Assembly: GCA_964023205.1 (NCBI GenBank) | Contig: OZ026847.1 | Span: 14,453,182-14,517,181, forward strand | From: Lutraria lutraria | Taxonomy: Eukaryota > Mollusca > Bivalvia > Venerida > Mactridae | Length of the DNA: 64,000 nucleotides | Reading direction: 5' to 3' | Shown here: positions 12,301 to 27,300 of the stretch, in pieces | Position numbering within the stretch: the stretch's first letter is position 1 | Layout: every line of letters starts with the position of its first letter | The notes under the pieces: generated by a model | Database searches by the model: none | What the model was told of the DNA's origin: nothing | Seen by the model: only the letters and a program-made list of their open reading frames with translations | Program-made: the position numbers and the translations under genes

Positions 12301-15300
12301 TGGAGTAACAATTAAATAGGTAAGTATGCTTGAGTTCCACATTTCCTATTTTGCTACTTTTAAAGCAGAAAATGTTTAACGGATGGGTTTCAATCATCAT
12401 TTTTTTTTTAAAATACAGCGAAATCATTAGTTTAAAAATTGGCACTGAACATTCATGTCAGGAGCTAAGCTACTATTTGGGTAAGATGTACTTACTTGGC
12501 TTCTTCAATCATTTTCAGCTGATGTGATGGTATGCTCCACATTGACTTAAAGATTATACTGATATGATATCGTATACTGAACTTGTCATAGAATTCATTG
12601 CTTGAACCAGTTTGCTCAATATCTACAAACAAGATGAATTAATTAGTGAGTAACATTTTATCTGGAACCAACAATTGTCATGCAAGCTCATTTGAATATG
12701 TGTAACTTATACTAAGAAAAAATGTGGCAAGGCCATTGTTAAAGAAATATTAAGTATGCTACCTACGTATTCACCAAAAACAGCCCTACCCAATTTTATT
12801 TTTGGTCACTCAGATTTTTTTTCAATACAATTATAAATAGCATTTTGACAGGCAGTTTGGATTCAATGCAGTTTTTGAATTAATTTTTTGTGACAGGTTT
12901 CCCAACGATATACTTTATGAAGGTAACTCTCTAAAACTAGTTTGTCCTCCAAAACACTTAAAGAAGAAAAAAATAGGATCAGGCAGGGACACAAGCTACT
13001 AACTCAAAGACTGCAATGTAAAAAGTAATTGTTAAAAAATATTTCCTACCTACCTACCCACTGACAATGCTCCATGTAGGGTTACCCCAAACAAAAAATT
13101 TTTTAGGATGGCCCAAACAAAAAAATCTTTGTCTGGCAATGTTTTCGTCACATTTGTGAAAAGAACTTACAGAGGAAAGCATAAATTACATTTGAATGGG
13201 CTAGAAAATAGTAGTTAGAATTAAGATTACTCAATGAAACAAATTAGTACGGATAGATCTAAAAAAGTGCTAATTACTTTTCTAGACATACCTTTGATGA
13301 GAATAAAAGAAATGAATCATTCCAAAATATTTCTGTTTTGCTGTTAGAGACTTTTGGGTCGGCATAAAAAAATAAGGACAGTCAGGTAATTATAAACGAT
13401 CTACTTTTTCCGGCCTAATATGGCTTGTTAAACGATCAATGATTATCAATATTTCTAATTATCTTTTAAATGCATCTTACATTTCCATAACATGGCAGAA
13501 CAAGACCATGACAGTCAAACTTATATGTTTTGAAGTTAAATTGAAGTTTGAAAATATTCTGAAATCGTGAATTATTATCAACTAACCTGTATAAAACTGC
13601 ATCAATGCTGGGGCCAAGAATTGCCTGGAAAGGTCATGCATCAGTAGTCTCTCGTGTATTTTTTCCATACGGGGCTGGACATTTGGATTAAATGAAAACA
13701 TCACCTCAACTAACTTGGCCATCAAATATGGATTATTTGAGTAATTGACTGAACACACAAACACAATGAGTAATTGTATAACATTGTCAGTTGCTGTGTC
13801 TTCTAATACATGTGGCATAGCCCTGTAACAGGAAATTAACATCATATGATATAAATATGACTTTATTATTAATAATCCCCAACTAGGCTTACCACAAGAT
13901 AGCCTGTACATGTATCTATTTAAGTACTGCATCACTTAGTCTATATAAAACAAAAACTGCTTTGCATACAATGAAAAATATCAAGAAAATAAAGTTAATT
14001 TTGATACAACATGAAAGTAAACATACATTAATTACTTCATCAAATAACAATAATTATAGTAAGTTAGTGACAGTTACAGTAAAAAATACTTAAACAAGAG
14101 GGCCATGATGGCCCTATAAATGCTCACCAGGAGAAAAGGTCATTTGGAGATTAACATTGTTGAAGTTTTCTATACGAGTCTAAGTAAGATCAAGTGACCC
14201 ATCTGGGCCGTTTTTTATCCCATGGCCATTATATGAACAGATTTTAAAGAGGTCCATTAGACAAAGCTAGATACCAAATATCTTAGCTCTAGGCCTTGTG
14301 GTTTCGGAGAAGAAGATTTTTTAAAATTTTCCTATATAAAATAGAATAAACCCCAGGGCAGGGCTAATTTTGACCCCGGGGCCATAATTTGAACAAACTT
14401 GGTAGAGGTCCACTACACAATGCCACATACAAAATATCTAAGCTCTAGGCCTTGCGGTTTCGGAGCAGAAGATTTTTTAAATTTTCCTATATAAGTCTAT
14501 ATAAATCAAGTGACCCCCGGGGCAGGGCCAATTTTGACCCTAGGGCAATAATTGGAACAAACTTGGTAGAGGTCCACTACACAATGCTACATACCAAATA
14601 TCTTAGCTCTAGGCCTTGTGGTTTCGGAGAAGAAGATTTTTTAAATTTTCCTATATAAGTCTATATAAATCAAGTGACCCCCAGGGCGGGGCCAATTTTG
14701 AGCCTAGGGCAATAATTTGAACAAACTTGGTAGAGGTCCACTAGACAATGCTACATACCAAATATCTTAGCTCTAGGCCTTGTGGTTTCGGAGAAGAAGA
14801 TTTTTTAAATTTTCCTATATAAAATAGAATAAACCCCAGGGCAGGGCCAATTTTGACCCTAGGGCAATTATTTGAACAAACTTGGTAGAGGTCCACTAGA
14901 TAATGCTACATACCAAATATCTTAGCTCTAGGCCTTGTGGTTTTGGAGAAGAAGATTTTTTAAATTTTCCTATGTAAGTCTATATAAATCAAGTGACCCT
15001 CGGGGCGGGGCCAATTTTGACCCTAGGCCAATAATTTGAACAAACTTGGTAGAGGTCCACTAGACAATGCTACATACCAAATATCTTAGCTCTAGGCCTT
15101 GTGGTTTCGGAGAAGAAGATTTTTTAAATTTTCCTATATAAAATAGAATAAACCCCAGGGCAGGGCCAATTTTGACCCCGGGGCCATAATTTCAACAAAC
15201 TTGGTAGAGGTCCACTAGACAATGCTACATACAAAATATCTAAGCTCTAGGCCTTGCGGTTTCGGAGAAGAAGATTTTTTAAATTTTCCTATATAAGTCT

Positions 15301-18300
15301 ATATAAATCAAGTGACCCCCGGGGCGGGGCCAATTTTGACCCTAGGGCAATAATTTGAACAAACTTTGTAGAGGTCCACTAGACTATGCTACACACCAAA
15401 TATCAAAGCTCTAGGCATTGTAGTTTTTGACAAGAAGATTTTTTAAATTTCCTATATAAGTCTATGTAAAATCAAGTTACCCCCGGGGCGGAGCCAATTT
15501 TGACCCTAGGGGAATAATTTGAACAATCTTTGTAGAGTTCCATTAGACGATGCTACATACCAAATATCGCAGCTCTAGGCCCTGTGGTTTCAGACAAGAA
15601 GATTTTTTAAGTTTTTTCAATTTGTTGCCATAGCAACCAGAATTTTTAATGAAATTTAATTTTTTGAACAACTTTGAAAGGGGACCACCCAAGGATCATT
15701 CCAGCAAAGTTTGGTTGCAATTGGCATAGCGGTGTAGGAGGAGATGTTGTTTTAAGTAAACATGGACGCCACGTATTCGTAACGACGCACGACGCACGAT
15801 GGACGCAGGGCGATCACAAAAGCTCACCCTGAGCACATTCGTGCTCTGGTGAGCTAAAAATCACAAGTAATGACAAACGGTGTATTGATTTTAATCTTAT
15901 CAAACTTAAAAGCATACATTTATGATATATTCGCAGTAGGCAAAGTAATAGTTTGTAAAATAACAAGAGCATCCACATTAAAGCTGAAAATATATATTTC
16001 ACAAGAATTAATTGATAAATGTAAGTAAAGTTCTACTTACTGAGCAACAAAGAGAGTAAATTCAGCAACATCTTCCAGGTAATATTCAGGCAGGGCAGCA
16101 AATACTTTTGGAATTTCGGTTGGCAATGGTAATATTTGACTGAAATATTGGTTAATAAAGAAATCTTCATTTATATGCAAGCCTGTTTTTTTTCTACCTT
16201 TAAGGGAACTTTCTATCATTATAAGTCTATTATAGTGAAAGATTTCTTGTTTCCAAAGATTTTAGTTAGTATTTTTTTTTTTTTTAATTCTTTGTTTTTG
16301 AAAGTTTCATTTGGGAATTTTTTGGTCTGTGAATTGTGGAAAAATGTATTATTTTCAACCGAATATCAGCTATAAAATTAGCCCAATAAAAGCCTGTATT
16401 TGAATATCTAAGGGGCCTATGATCAAGTGGTTCTGGTCTGACTAGTATGAATAGTAGCTAGCTTACAGAAGGTAAGTGGTTCTTCCAAGGTATACACCTG
16501 GAGTAATTCATACCATTTAAGCTGGAAAAGTCAGTAAATGACCCATGCTGTTATTGTGACGTTAAACCCCAGCAAAAAAAAAAATTTGAATGTTTACCCT
16601 GCATTTACTGGATCAGCAACCTTTAACATGTACTCAGATAAGAGACTATAAAACTGTAAACATCTTCTCAGTAATGATTCATCCATAATGGCAGCCTCAG
16701 CACACAATTTACTTTTCTGTAATCTCTGGAGAGAAAAAAATATACAGAGTCAATTTGTGAGTATTAAACTTCACAGATTTATCACAAGAATGCTGAATTT
16801 TACAACATTTTAAGATGAATTCATCTGGTTGGGTTATATTGTTTACATTTTGTAAGAAAAGTCATAATTATGGTGAATCTCACCATTCTTAAAAATTACT
16901 TCTTTCTATTATTTCATTTTGTTAATTTTTTTAAAGAAGTTTGTAATATAATGACGATTTAAACATCCGTATGCAAATAATATTACACAAATGAATATTG
17001 AGAATAGAATATCAAACAATTTAGCCCAAAACAGTTTGTTTGCAGTACCTAAAAACTTCAATTAAAACACTTACTTTTCCTAAGAATAATATCAATAAAA
17101 ATTCATCACCAAAATGTAGGTATAACAGGTTTTTGGAGAATGTTAAGATAACATACAAATAGAAATTTGCAATTAACAGGATTTTTAATCTCATATCAAA
17201 CAATACATTCAATAACATCTTATAATCAATCTATGGTCTTCCCTAGATGAGTGGTCTATAACTTGTGATCACCAGTCCCTCACCGTTGAGAGTTCAAATC
17301 CCTATCGAGACCAGAAAATATTCACATGTGAGAATCTGTCAAGTAACTTGTAGGTCAGTGGTCCAACAAAGGCATATGACAAGAGTTCTTCTCCCACTGT
17401 TCAAAGCTTGATGACCCAGATTGTTGGTGTTGCTTTAAATGCAGCAAAATAGACAAATCAATTTTAGCTAACATTAAACAATACCTGGTGCTGCGACTTG
17501 TATTTCTTCATTATTTGTCGATTTCTAGGGGCTTGTGGTAGATGGCGCCACAAAGCTTCAGAACTTTCCATTTCATCTACGATACGAGAAAGTTCTCTTA
17601 TTGCACGTAAGCAGCGTTGATGTTTTCTTACAGCGGGTAAAATAGACAGATGATGACAGAACATTGTTACAGTGAAACACTCGGTAGGAAATCTAGGTTC
17701 TTGCCATGGATGGTTCTTGTCCTTTCCTGTAATACAACATAGAAATTTCTATATATGAATCAAAAAGAGCCATTAATGCTGTATAGTTAAAGGCTGAAGC
17801 TTGACAAAGATTAAAGCAAAAACTAACAAAGTATTCAATAGGTCTTAACATGCAAAACAATCTGTAGAACTTTTAAAGAAGTTTATTGAACAGCTTGATA
17901 AGAAACCAACAAAATTATTATATTAAATAAATATTGTTGGCTCACTTTTCCAGAATCAAAAAAAGATTTTTTCCTTCTTCCATGCATATGCTTATCAACT
18001 GTATCTTGAATTCAAAAGCAGTGGACTTAAGTAAATAGTAATTCTGCACCATGCAAAAATCATACAATTTTTTTTTCACATTAGTCGTGAATTTAAAAGT
18101 TTAGGGGGGGGGGACTCCATGATTAATTAGTTATGGTCTGACTAGAAATCACTAGCCTCATATCACTGTGAATAGCAATCCAAACCAGTACTAGACAACA
18201 TTCACATGTTAGGAAACTGTCCAGCTAACTTACAGAAGGTAGCCAGTGGTACTCATGGGGTCCAAATGACTCTGGCTGTTGATACAACATTCAGGGGTAT

Positions 18301-21300
18301 CAATAGAGCCAAATTAAAAATCCTGAAAATCATATGCGGGCGAACAATGTTGCCACACAAGAGGCCTTTAACCACACTATTTCCATATTTAACTAAGTTT
18401 GTATTATAGAAAATCCTTCAGAGCAGATAAAATCGACCACAACTTTGCCATTTCTTGAGATGATTCATCAAATAATATTTATTTAGCTCAGAAATCATGG
18501 CTCTTTCGTGACAGATAAATGCGGAATTCCAGAAACATCTGGAATATTGTCACACATAAACATTAAACGCTAGTGGAAAAAAGTTCATAAACTTATCTCA
18601 GCTACAATACACTTCCTATACATATAAAACCTGATTCACAGAACTTACTGAGGTTTTCCACCCATTCATCTGCTTCCTGTGAAGACAATTTCAATCTTGC
18701 TTCAGATTTATAATTTACTCTACATTGTGGATGGAACATGTAATACTGATCCACCTGTAATACAAACAATCATCTTTAATAGTTTTTACAAAACAATGAT
18801 ATTGTTTGATTACTGACTGTATAGGTCATGTGAGTGCCAGTCAATCCTGATGCATCAAATTTGTTGAACAAGCATTTAAAATGAATAGGCTTAAATTCTC
18901 TGTATAGAAATCACTCATTTTTTCATTGCACTGACACATTTACAACACATCACTTTTGTGCATAATATTTTTAAGTAGTAAACTACAAATTTAAACTTGT
19001 GTGTGTACCACGTGAGTAACAGATTGCAGAAAATAAATAGCTTAAAATAAAGTCAAATTCACATTGATTAAAATGTAACACAAACAAATGGTACAAAAAA
19101 CCTTCAATCGAAAGTATACAAGCTTATCTTCATTAAAACTGTGAAAGAATTGTACAAAGTGAGATATGTATTTTAAGAGTTATAACAGAATATAACTCCC
19201 TTATCTCTTATCAACAACTTATCTTGAGAAATGAAGCCAAGAGAAGTTCAGTGACCAGCAAGTATGTCACATGTTTGTTTCCAATTTGCACCAGCTGATA
19301 AGCCATTGAATGTCTGATCAGCATTGGAAACTAAATTAAGTACCTACCTTATCCAATGTGACTTTTAAACAAAGTTTTTGCAGTACACTGAGCATATTTA
19401 ACATGAAGCCTTCGCCTGCTACCATATTCTCATTTACCTAAATGATGGAATAAATAAATTCAGACATAATACATAGTACTGTGTTTGAGCACAAAAATTG
19501 AAGATACATGGCTATCATTAAAGATTATCTACAAATCACACCAATCAGTGTAATCATCATAATTCTATGAAGTCCAATAAATGCAAATATTCAGTTGTAT
19601 TCATTTACCCATCAATTACCTCTCTCCATAGTACTATCAGTGTTTTTTTTCACAGGTAGGGGAAGGGACCTTGTCCTTAAATTTGGGGGAAAGTTACATG
19701 CATAATTTGAAAAACTTTATGTAAATTGAATTTTAGGGGAAATCTACTTAATTTAAAGAATTTTCCAGAGGGGACGACACCTTTTAACGACCCCTGCTAT
19801 AGAATGAAAAAAGCCCCGAATCAAGTAAAGTTAAAACACATCTTTCAAGTTTATCATACAGACTTCTAACTAACTAAATGCATTAAGTTTTAAGGGTACA
19901 AGTAACTGTAAAGCAAGATATAAATCTGTGCAAATGCATTCCTTCATAAAAATATATTAACAATCAAATTAAGGTTTGAGAAATCATCTTACAACAATTT
20001 GAGCTTTCTTTGAGTTTCTGTCCAAAGCTGTGGATATATAATTCATGGCTGCTTCCCTTGTCTCCGCATTCAACAAAACTGCATGCAGGATTTTATACAA
20101 CTCTTCCTGTATGTTAAAGATACAATAATTCAGAGTCATAAGTAGAGAAAAATTTAAACTGTAACACATCACTTTATTTTTACAACAAAATTAATGATGA
20201 ATTGAATATTAAAAAAAAAATCCCTATCAATATTAGAAGCAAGACCTAAGAAACAGTAAAGACAGTTGAAAGCACAGGATGATACTCACATATTGTTTCC
20301 ACAGAATGAGTAAGACTTCATTAATTCTATGATTTTCAGCATTAGTTCGACATATTTTCCAGACACTAGTTCTATATAACAAAAATTTCAGGCACTTACC
20401 CTGAGATATTGCATCCTATGTTGTAGTGATTGATGTACTAGTCTAATGTTATCTGGAGTCAACTGATGTCCTGAGAAATGTTTCTCCACCACTTTAGTCT
20501 GAAAATTGACCAATATTCAAAGTTAAATGATGTACAAGGCTTACTGAACATTTAAAGCATAAGTATTTATTTAAATAAAACCAGGCCTTAAACTGGCATT
20601 TCAACTCATGAAATCAGCGAAATAAAACCTCTGACTCATGAAATTTGTATCATAGCATCAAGTTTACTGTATCATTAGAAAGAAATTTTGTTTACTCTTC
20701 AATTTATTTTTAGCCCAGCTACATTATTGCCATAATTTTTTAACATCTAGTCAGCACCCAGTATAAATATTGCCAGCAATAAGGTACATAGGTCTACAAA
20801 AAATTCAAAACCCCATAGAGCATGAATTTATAAATTTGAGAACAGTCTCCAATTTTTATCTCAATTTTATTCTTCTGTTGAAATGATAACCATTTTATAC
20901 TTCACTACATATTACAAATCAATAATTCCAACTGTATAAAACATGATTTATATATCAGTGTTCAGTATTTGCAAGAAGAACATTTCGTATTAATAAAATA
21001 AATATTTTTTAACTGTACTTACATTATCTTCAGCAAACACACTAAGACCAAAGAATGGTCCGAGAAAAGAGAGCTTGGCAACTTCCATACCAGAAGCCTG
21101 GCTGAACACATCAGGTAACCAATTAGACATCTGTACCATCTGTAGATGACCGTAAGAAAACAAATAACTTTTTTTATAAATTTCTAATGTTGTTTTTTAG
21201 TTAAAGCCATTTTTCATGCTTGAATGAATGAATGTATATTTTATGTTTGTCATGTCTCATGAGCAATTCTCCAGAAAAATAAAGATGGTATTTAGGTACT

Positions 21301-24300
21301 TAGTATAACACATATTTTGTTATATCCACACCTTGTATACAAGTCCACAAATTTTAGAAATACCACTGAACTCTAAATAAATCTTATACTACCTTGTAAC
21401 TAAGTTGAGTTATAATTGATTAGAACAAAGATTCAATTTAACTTAGAAATAAGTGCATGTTTATAGCATACAAGAAATTGAATCCTTATGCCAATTGTTT
21501 GTTCCACACCATACATACCAAATAATAGATTTGGGTCTAACATAATTTGGGACCAACATAATATATTAATACAATATATGCTGAATTCTTTTTTATTATA
21601 AATGTACAATATTATAAAATATAGTGCCAACTTACCAGGTTACAAATAGGCCTAACATTTCCACATTTGACCTCGACTAGTTCGTTGAGCACAGATAGTA
21701 CATCACGATATTCGTCATTATCCAGAGACAGGGTGAGAATGTGACGATGTAAACTTTGTAACACAGGAACAAATACCTAGAATTAATAATGATAAGTTTC
21801 AAAATCTTTAAATCCATGGTGAAGCAGTTTGTGTCTCAATAACACAAGACCTTTATATTCATGCTGTCAAATGCTCTTTTACAACACAGCCTTTCTAGAA
21901 GACTTAACTTTGGCTAGCCACAGGGTTAAGTTTAGTTTAAACTCATTTATTTTATATCGATTGTAGAGCAAGTTCTTATGACTTAAATTTAATTTAACTA
22001 CTGTAAACCAAGAAACTTTCGCGGTTTCATGCACCCAGACATATTCGCTTGATGACTGCTTCCTGGATTCCAAAGGGAGGTTAAGAGTCTACCAAAGTCT
22101 AAATTTAAGCAAAACATGGATTTTAAAGCTCTTCATACAATAATGGGAATTAAGTCAAGGATCCACATCAAATGTCAATGAAAATCATCCACATTACCTT
22201 CTTAAAAGTTTCTGTATCACGATGAGTTGTATACACAAGTTCTGGTAGAAAACCTCTAGGCAAATTATGCGATAGAAGATATGGTAACAGTATGGACATT
22301 TCTGCCTGAGATCTACAATCATATTTTATAGAACATTTCACTCAAACATACTGTAAAATACTCAAAAATTTACAAGTTTCTAACCAAGACAATCAAGTCA
22401 ATTGAATAATATTCAGAATTACCAATATTATGATTTGAAAATTTCAGTCTGTGAAATTATGGTTTGAAATGTGGTTGCCCGAAACTGAAAATTTAACTGC
22501 TTTTTATTTGACTTTTTGGTTGTCCGAACCAAAATTTTGTCCGAATGAAAAACTGGTTGTCCCGGACAACAGGACAACCACTAATTTCGCAGACTGAAAT
22601 TTTATGAATGCAACAATGAACTATGGATATACTATGAATCATATCACAGAATAATAACATTCATGCATGGATATCACAGCCACAAAGGAGTTTCAATTTG
22701 AATTGCTGAAGTAGGCATGTTTATAGTTCTAAAAAAGATTTTTTTTTTTACTAATACCAGACATTAATCAAATTCTCTTGTTTTTTGTAAAATGTTCATG
22801 TTTTTTACAGATTACAACAGTGTTTCAGTAACAAACTGACAGGCATTTAACCTAACCAAATTTTCTGAGATTTCTACCAATTATAACTGGTTCTCTGCAA
22901 GTATCTACCAACTTCTCCACATACATGATCAGCAGTGGATGACCATCAGAAAACCTGGTAAATAAAAATTCATAAACCCACCTGGGTTGAGTGAGTTGGC
23001 CTTGTAGAACTAGGGATGTATGACAAACACATTGATTCCTAGCAGAAGATAGCATTTCACTCATTGGTGGAACACTTGCTCTCTACAACATATAAAAACA
23101 CAGTCAATGAAACAATGAATCTTGATACTTACAAATAAAATAACTAAATAACAAAATGTTTTATAAATAAGCAAATGTGCAATTAAATATACTGAAGTTT
23201 GATACAAAAGCAAAAACACCATCAAGATTAATACAATTCAATATAAAACTAGGTATGTGTCCATGCCAAAACAAAGCGCTGAATCAAAACTGCTAGGAAA
23301 ATGTTTAGATTTTAACGTGAATCGTATTTGACATGTATTTAATTATTATACACCTTCATGTAAAATATGTAATAAATTGATGACATATTTCTTGAATTAT
23401 CGCTCGGAAACCAAAATTTGAACAAAAGGACAGACGAGGGCAACTCTTTTTGCCCTTCCGCCATTTCCAACAGCCACGATTTTATTTTGGTATAAAACCA
23501 CTCAAGAATTTGACAGATATATAATAGTACTTTCATTAAGAAAGTCTCAATGCTACTGATCAACTATGTCTTAAAAACTAAAAGCAAACACACATAATAG
23601 AACTAATAATCTCAACTGTTCTACAAATTTAATCTTGGAATGTTTATATTTCTAAACTTACCTTTGGGGCTGTTCTTTCTTCAACAGACACCCTTTCATA
23701 ACAGTCAATTAAATAATTTATCATATCAACTTCTTTACAATTTTCAAGGCGAAGCTTGCAGGTGAATTCTCGGCGGGGCTGTTCAGGGGTCATGGTCATA
23801 GGACTGGCACTGTAACATAAGATACACATTCTAATTCAACAAAGCAAAAATATCTACTTCCTGGAGAATTATAGTGGCTCCGATTATAAAACTTGGAAGC
23901 AATCTCCTGGCCCAAATCTAAATGTCGTTATCACTTTGCGATTGAAATGATAGCAATGTTTGATATTTCAATAAACATTCATTTGTCCTAATTTCTTGTC
24001 CAATGAAATGTCCGCATTTCATTTGAAAAATATATCACATAAAATGTGTCTAGAACCTGATATGGAGAAAATATGTCACTTATTTTTCTGTATGCACAGA
24101 AATTAAGACAAACTGTAAATCAGTTATCCTTCATATTTTGAATTTTATGCGACATATCACTGCCTCCGCTTCATATCGCTTGTTGATATATCCCATAAAA
24201 TTCAAAATATGAACGATAACTAATACATATACTTCAATATCATCATCTTATAATCAGAATTAAATAAGAAACATTAAGACAAATAGGGAGATTTGCACTC

Positions 24301-27300
24301 AGCGACAGATTAAAATTTTTATAATCTAGGACCCTTTCGTTCATATGTGCACAGCACTAGTTTTATTTCTCAAATGTGAGAGGGACAGGAAAAATGAATA
24401 ATTTTTACGTTCATCTAAACAAAACCTAAGAGTACAAAAGATAAATTTAACAGATTTATAATAACAATTTTAGCAATAGGAGTTTGCCATTCATGATTGT
24501 AATGAAGTACCATTATTATCTATCAGTTTGTTAAAATTCTATATATAATTATCAAATTTAAAGAAAGTTATTTTGAAGTATCAAGAAACAGGAAAGAATA
24601 TAAAGTCAAACAGGATAAAATCACTTCATCAATAGCACAATAGTGATCAAATAAAAGCTAGTAAATAAAGTGAGAAGTTTGTAAAGAAAATGTAAATACC
24701 TCATCGGACTAGATCCATACAGTTTCATAGGAGACACATCAGGTGTAACAGATTTCAAAGTTAGTATTGGATTATTGTCTGATTTCTTCAACTTGTATAA
24801 AACCTCCATCAAAGTCTGGTTAATGACATCCCTGGTATCAATATCAGCTGAAAAGATCAAATCACAAACCACAAGGGCTTTGATAAAACATGCTGATATA
24901 TCAGTGAAAAAACTTTATTATCAATTAAGGCTCTAATAGGGGCAGTTTTGGCTTAGACTAATCACAGCAGATATTCCCTGTATTAAATTATTTTTCAGCA
25001 AAATTAACTATTTTCTATCATGCTATTTTTTTAATGTGCCATTCCTGCCATTACATGTATTTTTTTCATGCTGTAAACTACCAAACAACTTCTGAATATG
25101 ACTTATGATGACAGTGTAAAATGAATCTCTAAATATTTATTACAAGGATAGTAAAAATTTAAGTAGACCAAATAATACAAACATTCTTGTGTGGATTCTA
25201 GTACATCAGGTAGATAAAGTGATGATGGTGTTTCTTGTTGGAATGACACTTGGTATATACGACATATAGAATTAATCATGTGTTCAGTTGTAGCCTCAGA
25301 ACCAATACTTGCGTCCTACAATAAGAAAACAGAAACATGAAACAGTACACTAAGATCAAAGTGTAATTGCTTTTGTAAGGCAAAATACACATTACACAAA
25401 ATTTTCAAGAAATGATCATTTCTACAGGCACCTGCGATGGAAAATTGTAATAAATTCTACATCAAAAACACCAAAATTTAATCATATAAAATTATAAACC
25501 TTAATGAAAATATAGTATCTGAATATGACCCATTCAGCTGATATATATGCAATATAAAGGCATATAATTCTCGTTCTGGTTAAGACGAGGCATAATCACT
25601 GGAACAAAGAGTTCAATGCCTAAAATACAAAGTTTACCATGAAAATATTTGTCAGAAATATTTGATGGATTTCAGTCTTATTTTAAATGAACATGCATTA
25701 AATCAAGGGTCATCAACTGATGACAAAAAAAATGTAAAAACAGACAAACATCCATTTTAATCAGTGGTGTGCAACGATGTTGGAATAATCAGACAGATAC
25801 AACTTATTACTAGCGCTGCTAATAAACCATGATAGACCAATATTAGACTAACAAAATGAACATTTCAAACAGGGCTAACCCTCCTAATGTCCACTCAGAT
25901 TTCTCAGCAAATGTTCATACCACTAAAAATCAACTGATCCCTGAAATATACACATCTCTGCATTGAATGTTACAACGATATTACATACCCGTCTACGTTT
26001 GACATCTTGCCTAGTCTCTAACTCATCCACTTCCATGGTCTCAATGCCTGAATCTACATCCATCTGAGATTGAGACCTATATGAAATAAAGCAACAATGA
26101 AGAAACAAGAAATATACAATTATAAAAAACGAAATTATTGTTACAAAATTTAACTATTATCTACAAAAGATCAGTAACTGTTGTAAGAATACATAGTTAC
26201 AAAGCACTTGACAATAATTATTTGAATCACAGTATAAATCTGATTAAAGATATTCATCCAATAGTTTAACCAATACCTTCAGCTGCAGCCAGGGGCCTCC
26301 ATGGTAGAGAGGTTCAAAGGGGGCTCTGACCAGTATCAATAACCCTTTACCTCTGTGAGTTTGAATCCCACCCTGATCAAATAAAATGAGCGATGCTTTC
26401 CAGCTAGTTAGTGGTCAGTGGTTCTACCCTAGGTACAGTGTACACCTAGGGTTCTACTCCACTGTTAAAGCCAGAAATGTCTCAAAATGACCCTTGGTGC
26501 GATGACATAAAACACAAGCGAAAAAAAATGCAGTTAAATGGTTTGATTTATTAAATGATAAATTAAATATTGATATAAATGATTTATATACATAATTTGA
26601 GCAAATTAGAAATAAGAACAACTGACTTACTGTTTTTCAGAACAATCCATTTCTGCAGTCTGTGCTGAATCTCCAGCCACTGGTTCAACTTTCAATGAAG
26701 CTGAAAACATATCAGAATTAAATGAAATAATATCCAATGTTATATTGATAGCTTCTACTCATCAGACAGTTCAACTTAGATGTAAATCAACTAATAGTAA
26801 TACAGACAGGACTTAATAACACAAGACTGAGAGAAAGATTTGTACATGTCATTGTGAAACACTTTTTACCTCTAATTAAAGACAAATTAAGTTGAGACCA
26901 GTTGGCCCATCACAACTCTGATAAGCATGAATGTGACAAAAACAATATGAGATTAAAATGGCGGATTTATCAAACCTGATAAAACTCCTAACTTTTGCAA
27001 TTTAAGACATTATCACATATTGATATTATAAATAAAGAAAAATATATATTTCTCAGTCCAGTATGCAGTCATTACATATTCTAGTTATTCCACAACAATT
27101 TTTATAAGGGCGAACCATGACCCCTTCGTTACCATTGGGATTATATTGGATTGCGTTTGTGTTCATACATGGGGGCAAATTGCTAATTTTGTAAAACTAG
27201 AAAACCTGAACTCAGTGCAGCAGAAACAAAAGTTTGACCACTGGTATTACGCATTACAAAATTTAAGGACAGTCATGTCCCCCACCTGGAGGTGTTCTCT

